Shown: positions 1 to 6,884 of the stretch, one piece after another
How the letters are laid out: each line of letters opens with the position of its first letter
How positions within the stretch are numbered: the stretch's first letter is position 1
Assembly: GCA_900299075.1 (NCBI GenBank)
Contig: OMIK01000006.1
Coordinates: forward strand, 1 to 33,413
Direction of reading: 5' to 3'
DNA length: 33,413 nucleotides
From: Chlorobi bacterium Chlorobi_1
GTDB lineage: Bacteria; Bacteroidota; Chlorobiia; Chlorobiales; Chlorobiaceae
Translations under genes and position numbers: made by a program
The notes under the pieces: model-generated
What the model was told of the DNA's origin: nothing
Seen by the model: the letters and a program-made list of their open reading frames with translations, nothing else
Databases searched by the model: none

Positions 1-206
1 ACCTTCGGCAGGTAGGCCTGCCGGCTCTGCACGATCATCGCGTCTGCCTGGTCGACCCTCGCTTTCGCCGCCTTGAGCGCGGTGTTGCGGTCATGCGCCA
101 TCTTCAGCGCATCGTCGAGGGAGAGCTTCACGGTAGCGGCTTCCGCGTTGACGGAAAACGCGATCCCTGCCGCGATCAGGGCGACGGCCCTTCTGGTTGC
201 CTTCAT
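1..206 (-). CDS. TolC-family outer membrane efflux protein, N-terminal part (runs off the window)
   Basis: Only the first 68 codons lie in the window. The product starts with a signal peptide (MKATRRAVALIAAGIAFSV, predicted cut after ...NAEA). It continues with KLSLDDALKMAHDRN and a helical stretch rich in Ala, Lys and Gln, the usual entry helix of TolC/OEP trimeric channels. TolC-type proteins form the outer-membrane exit duct of tripartite pumps. The ATG at 206 lies 4 bases beyond the stop of the CsoR-superfamily repressor gene, so the two are probably co-transcribed and the channel is under that repressor's control. Membrane-fusion and inner-membrane pump genes would be expected further along, outside the window. 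The substrate cannot be read from this fragment. Confidence 0.72.
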   Translation of the reverse strand, partial: MKATRRAVALIAAGIAFSVNAEAATVKLSLDDALKMAHDRNTALKAAKARVDQADAMIVQSRQAYLPK

Positions 207-210
207 GTCT

Positions 211-441
211 TCAGTGTTTTGAAATCAGTTTGATAATCTTCTCGACGCTTTCGGCGTCATGCCGGCTCAGACAATTCTGCAGGTTCCTGTTGAGGACCAG
301 CGAAAACGTGTTTTCAAGCGCCGCCTTTACCGCCTGGAACTGGGTAACCACCTTCTCGCACTCCTCTTCACGTTCGATCATCCTGATCAGCCCCTGCACC
401 TGCCCGCTTATCTTTTTCAGCCGCAGTATCACATCGTCCAT
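211..441 (-). CDS. CsoR/RcnR-superfamily repressor, CstR-like (Cys-Asn-Cys)
   Basis: This is a 76-residue all-helical DUF156-type repressor. The start at 441 is fixed by a strong GGAGG five bases upstream; in-frame ATGs at 453 and 477 have no such site. The family senses Cu(I), Ni, formaldehyde or persulfides through a Cys-x(n)-His-x3-Cys site. Here the two cysteines are Cys28 and Cys57, 29 apart as in CsoR and CstR, but the position four before the second cysteine is Asn53, in the sequence NLQNC, not His. Loss of that His is the hallmark of CstR, the persulfide-sensing branch. It is the first gene of a run with a TolC-type channel gene and has a good inverted repeat in its own promoter region (495-519), suggesting autoregulation. 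Sensing of sulfane sulfur is inferred; a metal ligand is not excluded. Confidence 0.85.
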   Translation of the reverse strand: MDDVILRLKKISGQVQGLIRMIEREEECEKVVTQFQAVKAALENTFSLVLNRNLQNCLSRHDAESVEKIIKLISKH

Positions 442-750
442 ATGGACCTCCATTATTAAGGTGAGGTATCGCGCCACTTCCGAGAGCGAGGCAGAATACC
501 CATACCCCCCATGGGTATTAATTTACAAAAAAGAAAAACTTCGTGCAACCCGTTCTTTAGGGCAGCACGGAGGAGGGGGTGATGAGGATGGGTGATGAGG
601 ACGAGGCAAGCCTCGGCTTTCAAGATCGAGAGCGGGTTCGGCAGGGATTTCGATAGCAATTTCGGTACCGATAGCGCTGCCGGCAAGGATGGCGAACGGG
701 ACGGGACTTTTCGCCATCAACTACGGGTCCGCAGGGAGCGCCGGTGGCCC
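442..750. other. Gene-free stretch: promoter region and hexamer-periodic tract
   Basis: This 309-base gap between the minus-strand DUF1997-like gene and the repressor gene holds the operator at 495-519 and an A/T-rich segment at 520-540. A tract at about 610-710 shows hexamers of the form GNN-ATC on the minus strand (GCTATC, GAAATT, GCTATC, GAAATC). Short open frames cross it, but their products are low-complexity and lack a Shine-Dalgarno sequence, so I do not call a gene here. Confidence 0.5.
495..519. promoter_or_regulatory. Inverted-repeat operator of the CsoR/CstR-like repressor
   Basis: A perfect 9-bp inverted repeat, AATACCCAT and ATGGGTATT, flanks a 7-bp spacer ACCCCCC. It lies 54 bases upstream of the repressor start codon. 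DUF156-family repressors bind G/C-tract operators flanked by ATAC/GTAT ends, which is what is seen here (ATACCC...GGGTAT). No other gene starts within 200 bases, so the likely role is autoregulation of the repressor-tolC unit. Confidence 0.7.
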
Positions 751-1374
751 TCAGCCCGCTTCGCCGCTCGAGGAGAGCTGCGGAGAGGTGCAGCAGATAT
801 CCGCCTGGACCTGGCAGAGCATGCTTTCGGTGGCCTGCTGCATGATCTTTGACATGATCGCCTCGGTCATGAACTTCAGGATCCCCTCTGGCATGAGGTT
901 CAGCGGGAAGGTAAGGGTGAAGTCGAGGGTGATGTCGGTCTCGAAGTGGACCTCCGTCCGGCCGTCGTCGAGATGGTAGAGGCAGATTCTGGTATCGGCC
1001 TTGCCTACGAAGGGGTTCTCCCCCGGCAGGTGGATATCAGGGACCGCCTCGGCATTGCTCCACCTGATGCATTTTCCATGGACGGTCCCGGCAGGGACCG
1101 GCGCTTCCGGCGCCAACGGCCCGGCAGGCGTGGTACCGGATTTCCCGAGCTGCTCTTCGTCCTGCCGCACGAAAAAGATCGCGGTGATCGGGTTGTCACG
1201 CGGATCGTTGACCTGGAACACCCACTGGTAAACCCCATGCTCCTTCAGGTGAATCACATTGGCGCAGTACGGATTGCACCTGAGAATCCGCTCATGCTCG
1301 GAAAAATAGGTCACCGAGTCGTGCAGGCACGACTCCACGATTACCTTCGCCTGGCTTCTCCCGACAACTTCCAT
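751..1374 (-). CDS. DUF1997-like protein (SRPBCC-type fold), unknown function
   Basis: This 207-residue soluble protein has no signal peptide or membrane helix. The middle has alternating beta-rich stretches (TRICLYHLDDGRTEVHFETDI) and the C-terminal half carries FPLNLMPEGILKF followed by a long amphipathic helix (MSKIMQQATESMLCQVQADI). A beta-sheet grip followed by a long C-terminal helix resembles the DUF1997 family of cyanobacteria, plants and green sulfur bacteria, whose role is not settled. Residues 80-100 (Pro/Ala-rich) look like a disordered insert. The start has no clear Shine-Dalgarno sequence. The family assignment rests on pattern memory and is moderate. Confidence 0.6.
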   Translation of the reverse strand: MEVVGRSQAKVIVESCLHDSVTYFSEHERILRCNPYCANVIHLKEHGVYQWVFQVNDPRDNPITAIFFVRQDEEQLGKSGTTPAGPLAPEAPVPAGTVHGKCIRWSNAEAVPDIHLPGENPFVGKADTRICLYHLDDGRTEVHFETDITLDFTLTFPLNLMPEGILKFMTEAIMSKIMQQATESMLCQVQADICCTSPQLSSSGEAG

Positions 1375-1515
1375 GATTGATCAATGGGTAAAACTTGATG
1401 AAACGCCTTTCATGAACACACCGGGCAAACCTACAGTTCCCTGCAGCAGCCCCCCCGGCAACAAGCCTCACACGAAACCCCCGAATCGGTTCGTCAGGGA
1501 TATCGATAAATTTCT

Positions 1516-1521
1516 TATAAT
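1516..1521 (+). promoter_or_regulatory. -10 box (TATAAT) for the small membrane peptide
   Basis: An exact TATAAT sits in a locally A/T-rich stretch 46 bases upstream of the ATG at 1568. A -35 match is weak (TTCGTC near 1490-1495). It supports a short transcript covering the 37-residue peptide gene. Confidence 0.4.
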
Positions 1522-1567
1522 TGTTACCTGGCAACCGCCGACACACTCATCATCAACATCCATGTTT

Positions 1568-1681
1568 ATGGCCGACGCATTCAACTATACCACGATCTTC
1601 GCCCCCCTGGGCTTTTTCATCATGGGCATCGTCTCCGTGCTCCTGCTCAACAGGTTCATCGGCAAATCCCAGGGAAAATAA
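1568..1681 (+). CDS. Small single-helix membrane peptide, unknown
   Basis: The peptide is 37 residues (39 if the ATG at 1562 is used): MADAFNYTTIFAP, then a hydrophobic helix with the core FFIMGIVSVLLL, then the positive tail NRFIGKSQGK. The longer open frame from 1373 encodes a Pro/Ser-rich N-terminus of no recognisable type and was not used. The peptide has the size and topology of small accessory subunits of membrane complexes. I cannot assign it to a known subunit. An exact TATAAT at 1516 would give a leader of about 40 bases, but there is no clear ribosome-binding site. Confidence 0.5.
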   Translation: MADAFNYTTIFAPLGFFIMGIVSVLLLNRFIGKSQGK

Positions 1682-1895
1682 GCCGAAGAGCCTCCAGAAC
1701 GAGGGCTGCGACAAGGTGGACATACCCGACTCCCTTTCCACGGCGAGATGTCGGCCATCTCGAGACGAACACGCACGCATCACGTTTTCATTTGCGCAGC
1801 TTAAGAAAATATATTAGCTTTTGTTAAACCGAAAGCCTGCCTTCGGGCCAAGATTTTCTCTTCGTGCTTTCAACAACATCAAAACATATACCATT

Positions 1896-2120
1896 ATGTC
1901 AAACGGAAACTTCGATCTCAACGCAGCAGTGAGCACCGTCACCGACAGCTTCGGCAAACTGTTCCAGCTTCAGTTCGACCTGGCCAACAACGCCCTGAAG
2001 ACCCTCGTCAGCGTTGCCGAGCCGCTCGCCAAGACCGCTACCGACCTGATCGGCAACGTCGCGAACGCCGCCAACCAGATGCTCCAGAGCGTCTCTGCTG
2101 CCATCGCACCGAAAAAGTAA
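1896..2120 (+). CDS. csmB: Chlorosome envelope protein CsmB (CsmB/CsmF family)
   Basis: This 74-residue protein of the chlorosome monolayer envelope begins MSNGNFDLN and ends VSAAIAPKK. Between these lies a long amphipathic stretch with the family pattern FGKLFQLQFDLANNALKT, EPLAKTATDLIGNV and NQMLQSV. Length and ends match CsmB/CsmF; the two are close paralogues, and choosing CsmB over CsmF is a judgement. In green sulfur bacteria these proteins coat the bacteriochlorophyll-filled antenna organelle. The start at 1896 gives the family's usual length; upstream in-frame codons do not resemble it. The gene has a leader of at least 80 bases and is closed by a strong terminator, so it is probably monocistronic. 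Confidence 0.85.
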   Translation: MSNGNFDLNAAVSTVTDSFGKLFQLQFDLANNALKTLVSVAEPLAKTATDLIGNVANAANQMLQSVSAAIAPKK

Positions 2121-2137
2121 GGCTACCGCCTGAACCA

Positions 2138-2175
2138 AAAGCACCTTACGTGTGAGCGTAAGGTGCTTTTTTTTT
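2138..2175 (+). terminator. Rho-independent terminator of csmB
   Basis: A 13-bp perfect stem (AAAGCACCTTACG / CGTAAGGTGCTTT) with a 6-base loop runs into nine T. It begins 17 bases after the csmB stop and separates csmB from the recycling operon starting at 2222. Confidence 0.93.
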
Positions 2176-2221
2176 ATCTGTCCGCACCGGTCTGCCGAAC
2201 GCACCAGAAGTTCTCCCGAAC

Positions 2222-3223
2222 ATGGAAACCCACCAGCTGATCGCCCGTCTCCTCCCTGAAGAGGAGCGCAAGGAGATCGAGATCACCAGGATCAAGGGCG
2301 ATGCCTCGAACCGCCAGTACTTCAGGCTCTTCCGTCCCTCAGGCACCCTGGTCGCCTGCATCGATCCCGCATTCAGGGGCAAACCCCATCAAGCTTACCC
2401 CTTCCTGGCCGTCGGCAGGCTGCTGGCCGGCGCCGGCGTCCGCGTCCCGGAGGTGGTAGCCGTCGACAGCCGGGACGGGCTGCTGCTGCTTGAGGACTGC
2501 GGCGACAGGATGCTCCAGGACGAAGTGGAAACCCTGGGTACCGATGCGCTCGCCGCCAGGTACCGGCAGGTCATCGACATCCTGGTGAGGATCCAGGCCA
2601 TAGCACCCGACGGCTCCCAGCCCTTCTCGCTGAGCTTCGACCACGAGAAGCTGATGTTCGAGTTCGACTTCTTCATCCGGCACGCCCTGCAGGGGCTCTT
2701 CGCCGGCTTGCTCGACGAGGCGTCGATCCTCCGGCTCAGGGAGGAGTTCGAGGCGATCAGCTCGCTCCTGGTGCGCCCCGAGCACTTCGTCCTCAACCAC
2801 CGCGACTTCCACAGCAGGAACATCATGCTGTTCGGGGACGAACCCGTGGTCATCGACTTCCAGGACGCCCGGCTCGGCCTGCCCCAGTACGACGCCGTGT
2901 CGCTCCTCCGGGACTCCTATGTGCACCTCGACCCATCGATGGTGGAAACCCTCAAACAGTACCACTTCGGCGAGCTCGAAAAACGGGGGCTGCTCTCGAT
3001 GGGGCTCGAAGAGTACCTCCGGTATTTCGACCTCATGGCCTTCCAGCGGAACGTGAAAGCGCTCGGCACCTTCTGCTACCAGGTTTCGGTGGTCGGCAAC
3101 GCGACTTTCGAGCGGAGCATCGCCCCGACCGTGGCGTTCCTGCCCGGCTACATCGAGGCACGCCCCGAACTGTCGGCGGCAGGAAGGCTCCTTGATCCCC
3201 TCATCAGCCGTTTCGTCCGATGA
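2222..3223 (+). CDS. amgK: AmgK-like N-acetylmuramate/N-acetylglucosamine anomeric kinase
   Basis: This 333-residue kinase has the aminoglycoside-phosphotransferase fold. GDASNRQYFRLF (from residue 26) matches the nucleotide-binding start of the AmgK subfamily. The catalytic loop is HRDFHSRN (His193-Asn200, with Asp195 as the base) and the metal-binding Asp212 is in VIDFQDA. AmgK phosphorylates cell-wall MurNAc at the anomeric position to MurNAc-1-phosphate. The stop overlaps the next start as ATGA, and that next gene is a MurU-type uridylyltransferase, the partner expected for this activity. Alternative aminoglycoside or choline kinase roles are unlikely given the neighbours. Confidence 0.82.
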   Translation: METHQLIARLLPEEERKEIEITRIKGDASNRQYFRLFRPSGTLVACIDPAFRGKPHQAYPFLAVGRLLAGAGVRVPEVVAVDSRDGLLLLEDCGDRMLQDEVETLGTDALAARYRQVIDILVRIQAIAPDGSQPFSLSFDHEKLMFEFDFFIRHALQGLFAGLLDEASILRLREEFEAISSLLVRPEHFVLNHRDFHSRNIMLFGDEPVVIDFQDARLGLPQYDAVSLLRDSYVHLDPSMVETLKQYHFGELEKRGLLSMGLEEYLRYFDLMAFQRNVKALGTFCYQVSVVGNATFERSIAPTVAFLPGYIEARPELSAAGRLLDPLISRFVR

Positions 3224-4149
3224 ACGCCTTCGTCCTCGCCGCAGGGTTCGGCACCAGGCTCCGGCCGCTGACCGATACCACCCCGAAGCCGCTGGTGCCG
3301 GTCCTCAACGTCCCGAGCATCTGCTACACCCTCTTCCTGCTCAAGGAAGCGGGATTCAGGAGGGCGATCGTCAACATCCACCACCACCCCGACAGCCTCA
3401 GGCGATTCTTCGACCTGCACGACTTCGGCAGCCTCGAGGTGCTGCTCTCCGAGGAGCCGACGATCCTCGGGACGGGCGGGGGGCTGAAGAAGTGCGAACA
3501 CCTGCTCGACGATGGCGACTTCCTGCTGATCAACAGCGACATCATCAGCGACATCGACCTGGCGTCAGTGGTTGCCCACCACCGCCGGAGCGGCCTCGGC
3601 GGCACGCTCGTGCTGCACGAAACCCCGCTCGCGCCCCAGATCGGCCAGGTCGGCGTCAGGGACGGGCTGGTGCTCGACTTCAGGAACATGCGCGGCACCG
3701 GGCTCCTGTCGCAGCTCATCTACACCGGCACGGCGGTCCTGGGCCCGGCCGTCTTCAGGTATCTCAGCGAGGAGTTCTCCAGCATCGTCGACACCGGCTT
3801 CACCGGACTCATCGACCACGAGGGGCTAGGCTTCCACGAACACGGGGGGGTGTGGCAGGATATCGGCACGCTGCAGAACTTTTCCCGGGCGAACCTCGAC
3901 GACAATTTGCGTATCCTTGGACTCGGGGAGCGGATGCTGCGCCGTGTAGGCATGGGGCCGTGCATGCTCTCGGCGACTGCATCGATCCACTCCCGTGCCC
4001 GCATCTGCGATGCCGTCGTCGGCGACCGCTGCGTCGTGGGCGCAGGAGCCGAAGTGGAGCACTCCGTGCTGCTTCCCGACACGGTCGTCGCAGAGGGCTC
4101 TCGCATCAGGGACTCGATCGCCGGCCCGGGATGGGTGCTCCCCCTCTGA
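3220..4149 (+). CDS. murU: MurU-like N-acetylmuramate-1-phosphate uridylyltransferase
   Basis: This 309-residue nucleotidyltransferase has the classic start AAGFGTRLRPLTDTTPKPLVPV (sugar-nucleotide pyrophosphorylase signature and Lys). INSDII near residue 107 supplies the metal-binding Asp. MurU makes UDP-MurNAc from MurNAc-1-P and UTP, bypassing de novo synthesis. It is longer than the roughly 220-residue Pseudomonas MurU: the last ~65 residues (SIHSRARICDAVVGDRCVVG...) form hexapeptide repeats of a left-handed beta-helix, as in mannose-1-P or glucose-1-P transferases. The start overlaps the kinase stop by 4 bases, arguing for translational coupling. Another sugar-1-P substrate remains possible. 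Confidence 0.78.
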   Translation: MNAFVLAAGFGTRLRPLTDTTPKPLVPVLNVPSICYTLFLLKEAGFRRAIVNIHHHPDSLRRFFDLHDFGSLEVLLSEEPTILGTGGGLKKCEHLLDDGDFLLINSDIISDIDLASVVAHHRRSGLGGTLVLHETPLAPQIGQVGVRDGLVLDFRNMRGTGLLSQLIYTGTAVLGPAVFRYLSEEFSSIVDTGFTGLIDHEGLGFHEHGGVWQDIGTLQNFSRANLDDNLRILGLGERMLRRVGMGPCMLSATASIHSRARICDAVVGDRCVVGAGAEVEHSVLLPDTVVAEGSRIRDSIAGPGWVLPL

Positions 4150-4178
4150 AACCGGCCTCACCAGCAAACAACTTCAGT

Positions 4179-5345
4179 ATGGTGCTCAACGGACTCGACA
4201 GACTGCTCCAGGACCCCGCCCCCTGCATGAACCGACGGATCGGGCTCATCGCCAACCAGACCTCGGTCTCCACGGGGATCGGCTACTCGTGGAACCTCCT
4301 CGAACGCCAGGGAATCCGCCTGACGCGGATCTTCTCGCCGGAGCACGGGCTCTTTTCGACGGAGCAGGACCAGATCGCCGTCGAAAGCCAGCCGGGCACC
4401 GGATGCGAAATCGTCAGCCTCTACGGCAGTTCGGAGCAGTCGCTCCTGCCCGACCGGTCGCAGCTCGAGGGGCTCGACCTGGTGCTCTTCGACATCCAGG
4501 ACATCGGATCGCGTTACTACACCTATGTCAACACCCTCGCGCTCTTCATGGAGGCGGCCCAGGGGCTCGACATCGAGGTCATGGTGCTCGACCGCCCGAA
4601 CCCGCTGGGCGGGGAGATGATCGAAGGCCCCCTGCTCGATCCTGCCTGCCACTCCTTCGTCGGGGTGATGCCGGTACCGGTGCGGCACGGGCTTACCGCC
4701 GGCGAGATCGCCCATTTCTACCGCGACTACAAAAAGCTTGATATCAATCTCAGCGTCGTACCGATGCAGGGGTGGAGCCGGTCGATGCTCTTCCCGGAAA
4801 CAGGGCTTCCCTGGGTGCCCCCTTCGCCGAACATGCCCTCGTTCGCGGTCGCCGAAGTCTACCCTGGCATGTGCCTCTTCGAGGGGCTGAACGTGTCTGA
4901 GGGCCGTGGCACGACCACCCCGTTCCTGACGAGCGGCGCCCCCTTCATCGATCCCTTCGAGCTTGCTGCCTGCCTGGAGTCGATGCCCCTTGATGGTGTC
5001 GTGTTCCGGCCGACCTGGTTCAGGCCGACCTTCCACAAGTACCGCGACGAGGTGGTCGGGGGCATCTACCTGCACGTGACCGACCACGCCCGGTTCAGGC
5101 CCTTCGCGACCGGCGTCGCCATGACCTGCGCCATCAGGGAGCTCTACCCCGACCGGATGCGCTTCCTCGATGGGGTCTACGAGTTCAACGACGCTATCCC
5201 GGCCTTCGACCTGCTCGCCGGCAGCAGCGCCATCCGGACGATGATCCTGCAGGGGGCTCCGCCGGATTCGATCCTCACGTCATGGACGCATGACGAAGCC
5301 GGATTCGCGGCGATAAAGCCGAACTACCACCTGTACGACGCCTGA
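4179..5345 (+). CDS. namZ: NamZ-like exo-beta-N-acetylmuramidase (DUF1343, GH171)
   Basis: The product is 388 residues. DUF1343 proteins of the NamZ type remove MurNAc from the non-reducing end of peptidoglycan fragments. Family motifs are present in order: LNGLDRLL, IGLIANQTS (21-29), FSPEHGLFS (52-60), LFDIQDIGSRYYTY (104-117), DRPNPLGG, EGRGTTTPF and FRPTFHKY. The start at 4179 aligns with the family's beginning; an ATG at 4131 overlapping murU would add 16 residues. Neither form has a signal peptide, unlike many secreted relatives, which suggests cytoplasmic action. It directly follows the amgK-murU pair, which would use the released MurNAc. Confidence 0.83.
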   Translation: MVLNGLDRLLQDPAPCMNRRIGLIANQTSVSTGIGYSWNLLERQGIRLTRIFSPEHGLFSTEQDQIAVESQPGTGCEIVSLYGSSEQSLLPDRSQLEGLDLVLFDIQDIGSRYYTYVNTLALFMEAAQGLDIEVMVLDRPNPLGGEMIEGPLLDPACHSFVGVMPVPVRHGLTAGEIAHFYRDYKKLDINLSVVPMQGWSRSMLFPETGLPWVPPSPNMPSFAVAEVYPGMCLFEGLNVSEGRGTTTPFLTSGAPFIDPFELAACLESMPLDGVVFRPTWFRPTFHKYRDEVVGGIYLHVTDHARFRPFATGVAMTCAIRELYPDRMRFLDGVYEFNDAIPAFDLLAGSSAIRTMILQGAPPDSILTSWTHDEAGFAAIKPNYHLYDA

Positions 5346-5393
5346 TCCCGGCACACCCAGAAAGAACCGAAACGCCAAAAAGAGGCCCAACAC

Positions 5394-6803
5394 ATGCAGC
5401 CGCTTGACCTCACGATCGTCCTGCTCTTCCTCGCCGCCAACACCCTGTTCGGCCTCTGGCACGGCAGGAGCAACAAGAGCACCGGGGACTACTTCCTCGG
5501 CGGGCACAAGCTACCGTGGATCGCCTCGATGTTCTCGATCGTGGCCTCGGAGACCTCCATGCTGACCTTCGTGAGCGTGCCCGGCCTCGCCTACCGCGGC
5601 GACTGGACCTTCCTCCAGCTGGCGATGGGCTACATCGTCGGCAGGATCCTGGTCAGCACGATCCTCCTGCCGCTCTACTTTGCGCACGGGGTCAACTCCA
5701 TCTACCAGGTGATCGGCATCCGCTTCGGCCAGCGGATGCAGAAGGTGGCCTCGGGCGTCTTCCTGGTCACCCGGACGCTGGGGGATGCCCTCAGGCTCTT
5801 CGCCGCCGGGGCGATCGTCGAGGTGGTGACCGGATGGCCGCTCCCCGTCTCGATCGTCGTGATCGGCCTGGTCACGCTCGTCTACACGCTCTTCGGCGGC
5901 ATCAAGGCGGTTGTCTGGCTCGAAAGCTTCCAGTTCGGGCTCTACCTCGCCGGCGGCCTCCTGTCGATCGGATTCATCCTTCACACCATGGGCATCCCGC
6001 TGCCGGAGCTGCTCCTGAAGCTCGAGGCCGCCGGAAAGCTTCGGGTCATCAACCCTGACAGCCACATCCTCACCAACCCGCTCGCGTTTGTCGGGGCCTT
6101 TTTCGGAGGGGCGCTGCTGTCGCTCTGCTCGCACGGCGTCGACCACATGATGGTGCAGCGGGTGCTCGGCTGCGCAAACCTCCCGGCAGCCCGAAGGGCC
6201 ATGGTCGGCAGCGGCTTTTTCGTGCTCTTCCAGTTCTCGGTCTTCCTGCTTGCCGGATCGATGATCTGGCTCTTCATGCAGGGGGCTCCGATACCGAAGG
6301 ACCGCGAGTTCGCCAACTTCATCGTCCACCAGCTCCCGACCGGGCTGAAGGGGCTGCTCGTCGCCGGCGTGCTTTCGGCGGCAATGTCCACCCACAGTTC
6401 GGCGATCAACTCGCTGGCCTCCTCGACGGTCAACGACCTGATGGCAGGAAAGGCGACGCTCGGCACCTCGAGGCTGATCAGCCTCGCCTGGGCGGTGCTG
6501 CTGGTCGCGATCGCCCCGCTGTTCGACTCGCGCAACGAGGCGATCGTGATGCTCGGACTCGAGATCGCCTCGTTCACCTACGGCGGCCTGCTGGGGCTCT
6601 TCCTGCTCTCCAGGAGCGGCCGGCCGTTCAGCACGGCAAGCCTCGGCACCGGCCTGGTCGCCAGCATGCTGATCGTTTTCCTGCTCAAGCTGCTCGGCCT
6701 GGCATGGACCTGGTACATCGCGGCCTCCGTGCTGGTCAACCTTGCGGCCACCCTGGGGGTGGAAGCCCTTCTTTCCGGAAGGCAGCCGTTCAACCGTCGA
6801 TAG
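5394..6803 (+). CDS. SSS-family sodium:solute symporter, possibly for cell-wall sugars
   Basis: This 469-residue integral membrane protein has about 13 hydrophobic segments. The SSS (SLC5) family pattern is clear: an early STGDYFLGGHKLPW, then SETSMLTFVSVPG, GGIKAVVW (about residue 166) and LSAAMSTHSSAINSLASS late in the chain. Such carriers import sugars or other small solutes with Na+. It lies 48 bases after namZ on the same strand with no terminator between them; an AGAGG sits 8-9 bases upstream of the ATG. Bacteroidetes that recycle MurNAc have a sodium/sugar symporter (MurT) in the equivalent place, so muro-sugar or disaccharide uptake is a reasonable but unproven role. Confidence 0.85.
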   Translation: MQPLDLTIVLLFLAANTLFGLWHGRSNKSTGDYFLGGHKLPWIASMFSIVASETSMLTFVSVPGLAYRGDWTFLQLAMGYIVGRILVSTILLPLYFAHGVNSIYQVIGIRFGQRMQKVASGVFLVTRTLGDALRLFAAGAIVEVVTGWPLPVSIVVIGLVTLVYTLFGGIKAVVWLESFQFGLYLAGGLLSIGFILHTMGIPLPELLLKLEAAGKLRVINPDSHILTNPLAFVGAFFGGALLSLCSHGVDHMMVQRVLGCANLPAARRAMVGSGFFVLFQFSVFLLAGSMIWLFMQGAPIPKDREFANFIVHQLPTGLKGLLVAGVLSAAMSTHSSAINSLASSTVNDLMAGKATLGTSRLISLAWAVLLVAIAPLFDSRNEAIVMLGLEIASFTYGGLLGLFLLSRSGRPFSTASLGTGLVASMLIVFLLKLLGLAWTWYIAASVLVNLAATLGVEALLSGRQPFNRR

Positions 6804-6884
6804 CGCTTTTTCCCCCCAATCTTTTATCTTACAAGTAGCACAGCAATCCAGGCACTGTCCATCCGAAACGCGAGCGCACCGGCC

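Noticed and set aside
3192-4178. N-terminal extension of the namZ frame through murU
   Set aside because: The extra part is Arg/Pro-rich out-of-frame translation of murU; NamZ homology starts near 4179.
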